This document shows, in pieces, positions 35,037 to 42,584 of a DNA stretch of 64,000 bases. How positions within the stretch are numbered: position 1 is the stretch's first letter; the number at the start of each line of letters is the position of its first letter. Under the pieces are notes generated by a model. The model worked only from the letters and a program-made list of their open reading frames with translations. It was not told the origin of the DNA and searched no databases. The position numbers were made by a program, and so were the translations under genes. The stretch is from Mucilaginibacter sp. OK268 (GTDB lineage: Bacteria > Bacteroidota > Bacteroidia > Sphingobacteriales > Sphingobacteriaceae): positions 1,302,001 to 1,366,000 of the forward strand of contig NZ_FNJV01000001.1 in assembly GCF_900103125.1 (NCBI RefSeq). Reading direction: 5' to 3'.

Positions 35037-35111
35037 ATATAGTAGCATTGTTTGATATAAAAATAATCATAATACCTTACCCTTTTATTAACTTGCTTTT
35101 AAATATTAACC

Positions 35112-35570
35112 ATGGCTAAACAAAGCGCCGGAATACTATTATACCGAAAAACTGAAGGCAAACTACAGGTTTTCCTGGTGCACCCCGGCGGGCCGTTCTT
35201 TAAAAATAAAGATGATGGCGGCTGGTCGATCCCCAAAGGTGAATTTTTGGATGACGAGGACCCGTTGAAAGCCGCCAAACGTGAATTTGAGGAAGAAACC
35301 GGGCAGGGCATCATCGGTAAATTCATCCACCTAAACCCGATCATCCAAAAGGGCGGGAAAAAAGTACATGCCTGGGCAGTAGAAGGTGATATAAACCATT
35401 TGAGTGTCAAAAGCAATCATTTTGAAATGGAATGGCCGCCACGCTCGGGCAGGCAACAATCATTCCCCGAGGTGGATAGGGCGGAATGGTTTGATGTAGA
35501 TATAGCTAAAGTGAAGATCAACCAGGCACAGGTGGAGTTCATTGAAGAATTGGTTGAGAAGTTAGGATAA
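35112..35570 (+). CDS. Nudix hydrolase
   Basis: 152 residues. Complete Nudix box at 43-65: GEFLDDEDPLKAAKREFEEETG, satisfying G-x5-E-x7-R-E-x-x-E-E, so it should be catalytically active and Mg-dependent. N-terminal SAGILLYRKTEGKLQVFLVHPGGPFF matches the DR1025/NTP-pyrophosphohydrolase-like branch. The W-x-I-P-K-G element before the box is typical. Substrate (nucleotide diphosphate derivative) unknown. Followed by the octamer-word element of locus E. Confidence 0.92.
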   Translation: MAKQSAGILLYRKTEGKLQVFLVHPGGPFFKNKDDGGWSIPKGEFLDDEDPLKAAKREFEEETGQGIIGKFIHLNPIIQKGGKKVHAWAVEGDINHLSVKSNHFEMEWPPRSGRQQSFPEVDRAEWFDVDIAKVKINQAQVEFIEELVEKLG

Positions 35571-35670
35571 TGAGACTTTGAGATTTTGAGACAAGCCCGA
35601 TCATCAACAGTTTTTTATCTAAGGATCACATGGTCTCATCATCTCAAAGTCCCAAAGTCCTAAAGTTCCT
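35571..35670. repeat. Octamer-word quasi-palindrome (locus E)
   Basis: The left arm is in strict 8-bp register: TGAGACTT, TGAGATTT, then TGAGAC (35571-35592). Read on the minus strand, the right part gives ACTTTAGG, ACTTTGGG, ACTTTGAG, ATGATGAG. Arms 35574-35592 and 35633-35651 pair over 19 bp with two mismatches. It lies between the Nudix gene and the ABC cassette. Confidence 0.75.
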
Positions 35671-35738
35671 TTGTAAAACTAATTTCACCTTTTGCCGTTC
35701 TGCTTTTACCTTTATGGGCAATTACATAACTTAGTAAA

Positions 35739-36713
35739 ATGAAGTTTTTCAAATATCTACCTATAGCTTTTTTATTGATCTCGATTGTATCGTGCAAACC
35801 AAAACCAAAGTCGACCGATGTGCCTGTTGTTGGTTTTGTGGATGCATTTGAGGATGCCACCATATCGCAGGCCCGTACCGGTTTTACTGATGCTTTGAAA
35901 AAAGAGGGCTTTAGCGAGGCTAAAAAAACAGTGCAGATAGAGTACAGCAATGCCCAGGGCAATATCCCTACGCTAACCCAGATCGTTAATCATTTTGTTT
36001 CTGAAAATGTTGATCTGCTGGCTACCTGTACAACTCTTTCTACCGTTACGGCAATACAAAAAACCAAAACCATACCCATTTTTGCTATGGTATCGCCAGT
36101 GCCCGAGCGTATGAAAGTGCTTGATGCCAATGGCAAGGCCCCGGCTAATCTTTTTGGTGCATTGGAAGATCTGAACTATATCGATACTTCATTTGCCATC
36201 ATCCCTAAATTACTGAAACCCAAAGGGACAAAGCTGGTGATCGGGATGATCTATAATCAATCGGAGCCGCAATCTACCGATGCGTTAAACCGCATCAAAT
36301 CATTGGCCGAAAAACAGAATGTGACCATCATGGCGCTGCCTTTAAATTCTTCGGCAGATGCGCAACTGGTTACGCAATCCCTGCTAAATAGGAACATTGA
36401 TGCTTTTTTCGCTAACCCGGATAATACCGTTTTTGCATCATTTGAGACCATTTTGAAAAGCTGTAACCAAAAGAATGTACCCATATTTACCAGTGAGGCT
36501 GGCCTGGTGCAACGCGGTGCTGTTGCTGCTTTTGGTGCAGATATTTACCAATGGGGCTACCAGGCAGGCGAACAGGCCGCGCAATTTTTAAAAACACACA
36601 AAACCGATGGACTGGGGCCGCAGATGGTGAAGATCAGGAAAAGGGTATATAATACTGCCGCTGCAAAAAAATATAACATTACAGTACCCTCAAATTTTGA
36701 GGCTGTTAAATAA
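35739..36713 (+). CDS. ABC transporter substrate-binding lipoprotein (TrpX-like)
   Basis: 324 residues. Lipoprotein signal ends SIVSC (Cys19). The mature part belongs to the ABC_sub_bind (PF04392-like) family: VPVVGFVDAFEDATISQARTGFTDALKKEGF, then IPTLTQIVNHFVSENVDLLATCTTLSTV and PIFTSEAGLVQRGAVAAFGADIYQWGYQAGEQAA. In streptococci a related three-gene set (TrpXYZ) carries tryptophan or related ligands; the ligand here is not established. The permease follows directly, its ATG abutting the TAA stop. Confidence 0.9.
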   Translation: MKFFKYLPIAFLLISIVSCKPKPKSTDVPVVGFVDAFEDATISQARTGFTDALKKEGFSEAKKTVQIEYSNAQGNIPTLTQIVNHFVSENVDLLATCTTLSTVTAIQKTKTIPIFAMVSPVPERMKVLDANGKAPANLFGALEDLNYIDTSFAIIPKLLKPKGTKLVIGMIYNQSEPQSTDALNRIKSLAEKQNVTIMALPLNSSADAQLVTQSLLNRNIDAFFANPDNTVFASFETILKSCNQKNVPIFTSEAGLVQRGAVAAFGADIYQWGYQAGEQAAQFLKTHKTDGLGPQMVKIRKRVYNTAAAKKYNITVPSNFEAVK

Positions 36714-37583
36714 ATGGATTTTTATCTCACCACGGTAACACTGGGACTTTGCTATTCGGCTTTGGCGCTGGGTATTTATATCTCTATGAAGATATTTAAT
36801 ATCCCGGATATCACTACCGATGGTAGTTATACGCTGGGTGGCGCCGTTACGGCTGTTATGCTCACGCACCACCAATCGCCATATATTATTTTACCCGCGG
36901 TTATCATAGCCGGTGGTATAGCAGGGGCCTTAACAGGACTGATCCATACCAAGCTAAAAATAAACGCATTGCTGGCCGGTATCCTGGTCATGACGGCCTT
37001 GTATTCGGTAAATCTGACTGTTATGGGGCGTTCCAATATACCGCTCAGTAACCTGCCTTCCATATTCTCGTCGGTACAGGTGGTAACAGATCCTAATCAG
37101 AATACTTTTTGGATCCTGTTGGTATTTGTGGTACTGATCACTTTTTTGATAGGATACCTGCTCAAAACAGATTTTGGTATAGCTATGCGGGCAACCGGCA
37201 ACAGTGAATCCATGATCAGGGCGCTGGGGGTTAATACCGACCGAATGAAGATCACCGGCCTGGCATTGGCCAACGCGCTTACAGCTTTAAGCGGTTATTT
37301 TTTTGTACAATCGCAGGATTTTGCCGATATCAATATGGGTATAGGCATCGTGATCGTGGGCCTGGGCTCGGTAATTATTGCCGAATCGCTGATCAATTGG
37401 TTGCGTATCACCAGTGTTTGGCTCAGTTTAATTCTGGTGCTGGGCGGAGCCGTGGTATTTCAGCTGGTTTTGGCGCTTACGCTGGCCATTGGCGTCGATC
37501 CGAATATGCTCAAAATAGTTACTGCCGTTTTTGTACTGCTGATAGTTAGTTTACCCCGTTTATCATCACTCCGATCATCATGA
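36714..37583 (+). CDS. ABC transporter permease (TrpY-like, branched-chain/BPD_transp_2 type)
   Basis: 289 residues with eight to nine membrane helices. The sequence IFNIPDITTDGSYTLGGAVTAVML is characteristic of permeases partnered with ABC_sub_bind proteins. The cytoplasmic coupling region GIAMRATGNSESMIRALGVNTDRMKITGLALANALTAL contacts the ATPase. It directly abuts the binding-protein gene, and its TGA overlaps the ATPase ATG (ATGA). Confidence 0.9.
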   Translation: MDFYLTTVTLGLCYSALALGIYISMKIFNIPDITTDGSYTLGGAVTAVMLTHHQSPYIILPAVIIAGGIAGALTGLIHTKLKINALLAGILVMTALYSVNLTVMGRSNIPLSNLPSIFSSVQVVTDPNQNTFWILLVFVVLITFLIGYLLKTDFGIAMRATGNSESMIRALGVNTDRMKITGLALANALTALSGYFFVQSQDFADINMGIGIVIVGLGSVIIAESLINWLRITSVWLSLILVLGGAVVFQLVLALTLAIGVDPNMLKIVTAVFVLLIVSLPRLSSLRSS

Positions 37584-38329
37584 TAGCGATAAACAACGTA
37601 CATAAAACTTTTAATAAGGGTAAGGCCAACCAGGTTAACGCGGTTAACGGCATCACCCTGGATATTACGGAGGGGGAATTCCTGGTGATCGTGGGCTCTA
37701 ACGGCTCGGGTAAAACCACCCTGCTTAACCTGGTAGCAGGGAGCGTATTCCCGGATACAGGGAGTATCAGTATAGACGAAAATAACGTCAGCAAACTACC
37801 CGATTATCGCCGTAGTCAATGGATAGCCCGTGTTTTTCAAAATCCTGTGAGTGGTACAGCATCTGACCTGAGTATTCTGGATAATTTCAGGCTGGCTGCC
37901 ATACGTACTAAAGCCAAGGGTTTATCTATCGGTGTTAATGATAAATTCAAGCAGCAGGTTAAAGAAAAGATAGCTACGCTGGGCATGGGGCTGGAAAATA
38001 AAGTAGAGCAATCCATGGGGACGCTTTCGGGTGGGCAAAGACAGGCTTTAACCCTGTTAATGAGCGTAATGGATAGCTGTAATGTATTGTTGCTGGATGA
38101 GCCTACCGCTGCGCTTGATCCACGATCGGCAGAGGTGGTGATGCGTACGGCTGATAAACTGATCACTGATTTTAAACTGACTGCCATATTGATTACCCAT
38201 AACCTCAAGGATGCCTATAATTACGGCACACGGATCATCCAAATGAGTGAGGGGCTGGTGTTGAGGGATCTGAACAACAAACAAAAGTCAGATTTAAAGC
38301 AAAATGACCTTTTTGATTGGTTTGCCTAA
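37580..38329 (+). CDS. ABC transporter ATP-binding protein (TrpZ-like)
   Basis: 249 residues. Walker A GSNGSGKTT (about 38-46), Q-loop VFQNPVSGT, signature LSGGQRQALTLLMSV, Walker B VLLLDEPTAALDPRSAEVV and switch His in LITHNLKDAY. All catalytic residues are intact. It powers the adjacent permease. It is the third gene of the cassette; a small gene of unknown function follows 34 bp later. Confidence 0.93.
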   Translation: MIAINNVHKTFNKGKANQVNAVNGITLDITEGEFLVIVGSNGSGKTTLLNLVAGSVFPDTGSISIDENNVSKLPDYRRSQWIARVFQNPVSGTASDLSILDNFRLAAIRTKAKGLSIGVNDKFKQQVKEKIATLGMGLENKVEQSMGTLSGGQRQALTLLMSVMDSCNVLLLDEPTAALDPRSAEVVMRTADKLITDFKLTAILITHNLKDAYNYGTRIIQMSEGLVLRDLNNKQKSDLKQNDLFDWFA

Positions 38330-38363
38330 AAAATGGCAAAGTAATTGTATGGTGTTGTGCATT

Positions 38364-38606
38364 ATGAAGACTAACAATTTTGAATCCATACTCGATGCTT
38401 ACCAGTTAGTAAGCGGCGCCAAGATAAAAGGAAAAAAACAAGACGAAATATTTGAATTGGGCATATACGATGCTTTAAAAAGAGGCTACACTCTGTATCC
38501 TTTGGAGCATGGCGTAAAATATGATGATTTCAGCGTGATCGTATCAGAAAAAGAATTGAAGAATAACTTTTTGATCGAAGGCGCTAAAGCTGCGATTGCT
38601 GCTTAA
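38364..38606 (+). CDS. Small protein of unknown function
   Basis: 80 residues from the ATG at 38364; longer readings from upstream starts overlap or abut the ATPase and lack support. Sequence features: a charged N-terminal helix, IKGKKQDEIFELGIYDALKRGYTLYPLEHG, then VSEKELKNNFLIEGAKAAIAA. No signal or membrane segment. No known family. It follows the ABC cassette by 34 bp on the same strand and may be cotranscribed, but nothing links it to transport. Confidence 0.55.
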   Translation: MKTNNFESILDAYQLVSGAKIKGKKQDEIFELGIYDALKRGYTLYPLEHGVKYDDFSVIVSEKELKNNFLIEGAKAAIAA

Positions 38607-38621
38607 AATATTGAATAATTG

Positions 38622-38685
38622 GAGACTCATGTGATGTGTCTCTACGTTTCTTATTTTTTATGTAGAGACGCATCACATGAGTCTC
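38622..38685. repeat. GAGACGCAT-type palindromic repeat, copy 2
   Basis: 24-nt arms (38622-38645 and 38662-38685) with one G-T wobble mismatch and a T-rich loop. The word has drifted to GAGACTCAT in both outer arms at once, so pairing is preserved relative to copy 1 at 28064-28125. It follows the small gene and may terminate the ABC unit. Confidence 0.88.
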
Positions 38686-38706
38686 ATATCCCGCATTTGC
38701 CCGCCA

Positions 38707-38738
38707 TTTTGCAATTTCGATCAATAAGTGTAATTTTG
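38707..38738 (+). promoter_or_regulatory. Good Bacteroidota-type promoter
   Basis: TTTTG (38707-38711), 19-bp spacer, TAATTTTG (38731-38738). Both boxes and the spacing fit the sigma-ABfr consensus TTTG-N19-TAnnTTTG. Predicted transcription start is near 38743-38746. It could serve a 34-codon ORF immediately downstream or, with a 200-nt leader, the TPR gene at 38944. Confidence 0.55.
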
Positions 38739-38749
38739 TAAAAAAATAG

Positions 38750-38854
38750 ATGATGCTGTTTAATAATTCATTCTGCTTTAAAAATATGATGTGCCCCATG
38801 GTGGCCAGGCAGAAGGGTTGTGCATCAATGATACTCTTCTCCAGTCCGTTTTAG
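38750..38854 (+). CDS. Possible small ORF, 34 codons
   Basis: Starts ATGATG within about ten bases of the predicted transcription start, so the leader would be almost absent. Reads MMLFNNSFCFKNMMCPMVAR and continues to SSPF. It has three Cys and six Met. No homologue is recognised. Its only support is the well-placed promoter. The alternative is that this stretch is simply the untranslated leader of the TPR gene. The 337-bp spacer holds nothing else besides the palindromic repeat. Confidence 0.25.
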   Translation: MMLFNNSFCFKNMMCPMVARQKGCASMILFSSPF

Positions 38855-38943
38855 AAAACGCTATTACCACGGACAGAATTTATTACATCATTATTTATTC
38901 AATTTATGCTTGCTGCAAGTGAGCTTTTGCAATTTTAAAATTT

Positions 38944-39465
38944 ATGAACACTTATTATACTATCGAAGAAAAGTATCTGCAGGCTATCGATAAAATATCA
39001 TATGGGAAAACACCCAAAGCCCTTAAATTACTGAACGAGATAATTAGCAACGACCCATTATACGCACGCGCCCATCACCAATTGGGGATGATATATTATT
39101 ACGAGATTAAGGATTACCAAACTGCAGGCTATCATTTCAAAACCTGTATGGAGTTGGAACCATCCTTCCCGGATAACTATAGCCATTACCTTGATCTGTT
39201 GGTTTTTCTGAACATGGAAAAACTGGTTAACGCCATATCAACCAAAGCCTTAAACACTCAGGGTGTTGACGCTGCCGGTATATATGACCTGCTTGGCCTG
39301 TTCCATGAAAAGAACAAGCAATGGACAAAAGCGCTGGATGCTTATCAGAAAGCCTTCATGGAGGTAACCGAAAATAACGAAAAGGTAGATATTGAATTGA
39401 GCCTGAAACGGGTAAAGTCAAAAATGAAACAAACTTTGGCTTATACATATCAGATAACGGACTAA
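38944..39465 (+). CDS. TPR-repeat protein
   Basis: 173 residues, no signal peptide. About four tetratricopeptide-like helix pairs: YLQAIDKISYGKTPKALKLLNEIISNDPLYARAHHQLGMIYYYEI (W/L-A-P pattern), then YQTAGYHFKTCMELEPSFPDNYSHYLDLLV and AAGIYDLLGLFHEKNKQWTKALDAYQKAF. It is probably a cytoplasmic protein-protein scaffold. Partner unknown. Single gene ending before a repeat and a strong terminator. Confidence 0.8.
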   Translation: MNTYYTIEEKYLQAIDKISYGKTPKALKLLNEIISNDPLYARAHHQLGMIYYYEIKDYQTAGYHFKTCMELEPSFPDNYSHYLDLLVFLNMEKLVNAISTKALNTQGVDAAGIYDLLGLFHEKNKQWTKALDAYQKAFMEVTENNEKVDIELSLKRVKSKMKQTLAYTYQITD

Positions 39466-39486
39466 ACCCCTCCCAATAAAATAAAG

Positions 39487-39573
39487 GCGTCATTGCGAGG
39501 CACGAAGCAATCCCTAACTATACAGAGCGGCTCTGCTAATCGGGGATTGCCACGCTATCGCTCGCAATAATGA
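39487..39573. repeat. GTCATTGCGAG-type repeat, copy 2
   Basis: The left side GCGTCATTGCGAGGCACGAA then GCAATCCC. The right side GGGGATTGCCACGC, then TCGCTCGCAATAATG, is its imperfect complement. It is a more complete version of the element at 34029-34179. Confidence 0.85.
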
Positions 39574-39584
39574 ACTTTCTATTA

Positions 39585-39620
39585 AACAACAAAAGCGGGG
39601 CATGCCCCGCTTTTGTTGTT
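39585..39620. terminator. Bidirectional terminator, perfect 36-bp palindrome
   Basis: AACAACAAAAGCGGGG, centre CATG, then the exact complement. Because the centre is also palindromic, the whole 36 bp is self-complementary. The A-rich left and T-rich right arms give U-tracts in both directions. It lies between the TPR stop (39465) and the cytochrome c stop (39628). Confidence 0.9.
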
Positions 39621-39627
39621 TAAGCCT

Positions 39628-40089
39628 TTAGCTCTTTTTATTAGTCGCCCTTACGGCCTTTACCTGGGCAGCGGTAATGGCAGAGGCCTTATTACCGAAG
39701 CTGTTACGCACAAAGGTAAGCACATCGGCAATTTCCTGGTCTTTCAGAAAATCATGTGATGCCATACTGTTGGAGTAAGTTTCGCCATTGATCTCTACAT
39801 CTTCGTTAAAACCGTTCAGCACAATTTTGATGAGTTTGGTTTTATCGCCCAAAACATAGGTTGTTTTAACCAGCGGTGGATTCATGTGGGGCACACCCAA
39901 AGCATCAGCCTGGTGGCAGGATACGCAATATTGGGCAAATACCTTCTGACCGGCTGCAATCGACGCTTTCAAACCAACTGTTGTATGCTTTACAGGAGCT
40001 TTGGCCTTATGCCTGGTTTGGGCTTGTAAACCGGTTACGGTAAACAATACTGATGCGAATATGATTATTGGGGCTTTTTTAAAGTCCAT
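39628..40089 (-). CDS. Secreted c-type cytochrome
   Basis: 153 residues. Signal peptide ends TGLQAQ. One haem site C-V-S-C-H at 55-59 (QKVFAQYCVSCHQADALGVPHMNPP), with a late Met in SNSMASHDFLKDQEIADVLTFVRNSFGN as the likely sixth ligand. It is a class I monohaem cytochrome with a typical C-terminal helix. Its ATG overlaps the stop of the upstream dehydrogenase-like gene by one base (TAATG), so the two are translationally coupled. It probably accepts electrons from that enzyme or passes them to the respiratory chain. Confidence 0.92.
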   Translation of the reverse strand: MDFKKAPIIIFASVLFTVTGLQAQTRHKAKAPVKHTTVGLKASIAAGQKVFAQYCVSCHQADALGVPHMNPPLVKTTYVLGDKTKLIKIVLNGFNEDVEINGETYSNSMASHDFLKDQEIADVLTFVRNSFGNKASAITAAQVKAVRATNKKS

Positions 40090-41399
40090 TATTTTTTATA
40101 AGTTATTTTGTAAATAGTTCCCTGGTTATCGTCTGTTACATAAAGTGAGCCATCCGGGCCTTGTGCTAATCCGCATGGGCGGTGCTCTGCACGACCAGAA
40201 GCTGTTTGCGCCGCGGTACCTGCAAAGCCATCGGCAAATACTTCCCACTCGCCGCTTGGTTTGCCATCTTTAAACGGCTGAAATACCACGAAGTAACCGG
40301 CCTGTGGTTCAGGGGCACGGTTCCAGGAGCCGTGGAAAGCGATGAAAGCGCCGTTCTTATATTTTTCCGGGAATTGGTTACCGGTATAAAATAACAAGCC
40401 GTTAGGGGCAAGGTGGCCCGGGAAAGCAGCAACAGGATCAATCGCATCCTGGCCGCCTTCTTTTTTGCCATCGCCGCCATATTCGGGCATTAAGATCTTT
40501 TTATGTTGTTCCTGATCGTAATACATATAAGGCCAGCCTGCGTTATCACCTTTTTTAAGGGCATACATACATTCGGCTGGTAAAACAGCGGATTGTTTGG
40601 TGGTAAACATATCCGGGAAAAGATCGTGTAACTGATCGCGGCCGTGTTGCATAACAAATAGTTGGTTGTTTTGCTGGTTCCAGTCGAAACCTACCACATT
40701 GCGAAGACCTGTAGCGTAACGTACGCCGTCGCCATAGTGTTGGTTAAGCTTATCAGCTTTAAACTGCCATATACCGCCTGCAGAGTCTAAAATAGGGCAG
40801 CCTTTTTGGCCCGGTGAGCCTTTTTTGCGATCTTCTACCTGGCAGGCATTGGAGTAAGCGCCGATGTTCACGTACAGATTGCCATCGTTATCCAACGTAA
40901 TGGCCTTAGCTTCATGTTCACGGCGACTTAGCAAACCGGTAACTATTTTCTCGGGCTGATCCGGGCTAATCACCTCGTTTTGGGCGTTCAGTTTATAACG
41001 GAAAACCTCCTCGTCAGATGAAGCATACAGATAACCATTTTTAACATATACACCGGTGCCGCCAAAGGTACCAAAGCCTGTTTTTACAGTTGCTTTATCT
41101 CCTTCCTGGTGTAGGAACAAGATGCCCTTGCCGTTTTTAGCGCGATTAAGTTTAACATAAATATCACCCTGTGGGGTTACAGCTATCTCTCGTGTACCGC
41201 CCAGTTTGTCGGCAATAACAGCCGCGTTAAAACCTGCGGGAAGCTTTAATCCGGCTCCACCATCGGCAGTTGGGGTAGTAGTGTTAAGGGAATCTTTGCC
41301 GTTATTAGCAGGCCCGCCGCTTTTACAGGCATTAAATAATATGAACGCCGCTATTGCCGCAACAGGCAGCAATGCCGAAAGTAATTTTCTGTTCTTCAT
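40089..41399 (-). CDS. Sorbosone dehydrogenase-like PQQ-type beta-propeller lipoprotein
   Basis: 436 residues. Lipoprotein signal ends LFNAC (Cys25). The mature part is a six-bladed propeller of the GSDH/L-sorbosone dehydrogenase superfamily: LKLPAGFNAAVIADKLGGTREIAVTPQGDIYVKL, then ATGLRNVVGFDWNQQNNQLFVMQHGRDQL, the central FHGSWNRAPE block, and the closing GLAQGPDGSLYVTDDNQGTIYKITY. Relatives oxidise sugars with PQQ. Cofactor use is not proven for this branch. It is encoded one base into overlap with a cytochrome c, which supports a redox function in the periplasm. Confidence 0.85.
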   Translation of the reverse strand: MKNRKLLSALLPVAAIAAFILFNACKSGGPANNGKDSLNTTTPTADGGAGLKLPAGFNAAVIADKLGGTREIAVTPQGDIYVKLNRAKNGKGILFLHQEGDKATVKTGFGTFGGTGVYVKNGYLYASSDEEVFRYKLNAQNEVISPDQPEKIVTGLLSRREHEAKAITLDNDGNLYVNIGAYSNACQVEDRKKGSPGQKGCPILDSAGGIWQFKADKLNQHYGDGVRYATGLRNVVGFDWNQQNNQLFVMQHGRDQLHDLFPDMFTTKQSAVLPAECMYALKKGDNAGWPYMYYDQEQHKKILMPEYGGDGKKEGGQDAIDPVAAFPGHLAPNGLLFYTGNQFPEKYKNGAFIAFHGSWNRAPEPQAGYFVVFQPFKDGKPSGEWEVFADGFAGTAAQTASGRAEHRPCGLAQGPDGSLYVTDDNQGTIYKITYKK

Positions 41400-41685
41400 G
41401 GCAGTTGATTAATGGTTATCAAATTAAATAAATATACAGGGAATACCCAAATCTGTTTTGTAGTAATGCTATGACAGAATTGCCTTTATTTCAGCACTAT
41501 CCATTAATAAAAATACCGGGTTTTAGCTGCTTTTATGGAGATGATTATATCGGGAGAATTTAATTTCGGTAAATATTTATAAATAAAAATTAAATTCTGA
41601 TTTATAGCTGTTTGGTGATGAGACTGAAATATCGGTTAAACCATTGCTATTGCTTATCGTCCTAACTGTATAAAATTTAACAAAC

Positions 41686-42369
41686 ATGAAAAAGTTAATC
41701 ATATTATCAGCAATAGCAACAAGCGGATTATTTTATGCCAAAACCGCAGATGCACAAATATCTATCCACCTGGGTTTTAATATACCGGTGCGCCACGTTT
41801 ATGCACCGGCGCCACAGCCCGTTGTTGTGCAGGAAACCCCTGTTTATGACGATGATAATGTACCTGCCGACTACGATGGTGATGATTACTACTATCTGCC
41901 CGAAGTTGAAGCTTATTATTCTGTACCAAGGCATTGCTACTATTATAACGATGGTAATTCATGGGTAACCGCAGCTTATTTACCAGGCGCATACCGTAAC
42001 TATAACTGGCGTAGTGCTGTAAGATACGAAGTGCGCTCTCCAAGACCTTATATGCACCATGATCTTTACAGGTCAAGATGGGGTGGTTACGCCGGCGGTC
42101 GCGGCAATTGGGGGCATCGTTTTGACAACAGATATAACGGTGGTTACGCTTACTCAAGTCGTGACAACCGCGGATGGGGCAGAGGCGACTACGGTCGTGG
42201 TAACTGGGGGGGTAATCAAAACCAGAACGACAACCGTGGATGGAACAGAGGTAACCAGAACCGTGGTAACTGGGGTGGCCAACGTTCAGATAATCGTAAC
42301 AACGATAACCGGGGACGTGACAATGGCCAGCGCTACGCCGAAAACAGAGGTTATGCCACTCGCCAATAA
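41686..42369 (+). CDS. Secreted Gly/Asn/Arg-rich protein
   Basis: 227 residues. A signal peptide ends KTADAQ. The middle has an acidic stretch PVYDDDNVPADYDGDDYYYLPEVEAYYSV, then a conserved-looking block RHCYYYNDGNSWVTAAYLPGAYRNYNWRSAVRYEVRSPRPYMHHDLYRSRW, which I know from other uncharacterised Bacteroidota surface proteins. The last 90 residues are low complexity: repeats of N-R-G-W-x-R-G and N-R-G-N-W-G-G. The C-terminal tail may bind nucleic acid, polysaccharide or the cell surface; function unknown. Own terminator at 42412. Confidence 0.75.
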   Translation: MKKLIILSAIATSGLFYAKTADAQISIHLGFNIPVRHVYAPAPQPVVVQETPVYDDDNVPADYDGDDYYYLPEVEAYYSVPRHCYYYNDGNSWVTAAYLPGAYRNYNWRSAVRYEVRSPRPYMHHDLYRSRWGGYAGGRGNWGHRFDNRYNGGYAYSSRDNRGWGRGDYGRGNWGGNQNQNDNRGWNRGNQNRGNWGGQRSDNRNNDNRGRDNGQRYAENRGYATRQ

Positions 42370-42411
42370 AATGACCAGTTTATAGATTAATATCCCGATA
42401 TATATTTTAAT

Positions 42412-42448
42412 AAAAGAATTACCTGTAATGGGTGATTCTTTTTGTTTT
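42412..42448 (+). terminator. Intrinsic terminator of the Gly/Asn-rich protein gene
   Basis: A 12-bp stem (AAAAGAATTACC with GGTGATTCTTTT-type right arm, one G-T pair) and a 7-nt loop, followed by TTTGTTTT. It lies 43 bp after the stop. Confidence 0.7.
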
Positions 42449-42584
42449 GGGTTTAGCCGAATAAAAGAACTGCCTAAAATAACTCGATTTAGCATTTATT
42501 TATGCCTATAGTTAAGTTATCACACCAAAGGCTCTTTTGTGTTATTATTTATGTTATATATTTGGATAAACAACACTAAAAAAT

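Noticed and set aside
40166..40480. A 104-codon minus-strand open frame inside the sorbosone-dehydrogenase-like gene
   Set aside because: Same strand but shifted frame; the propeller motifs continue uninterrupted in the annotated frame.
42059..42385. A 108-codon open frame inside the Gly/Asn-rich protein gene, rich in Thr and Val
   Set aside because: It is a shifted reading of the low-complexity C-terminal repeats of the real gene at 41686-42369; it has no start context and no independent support.
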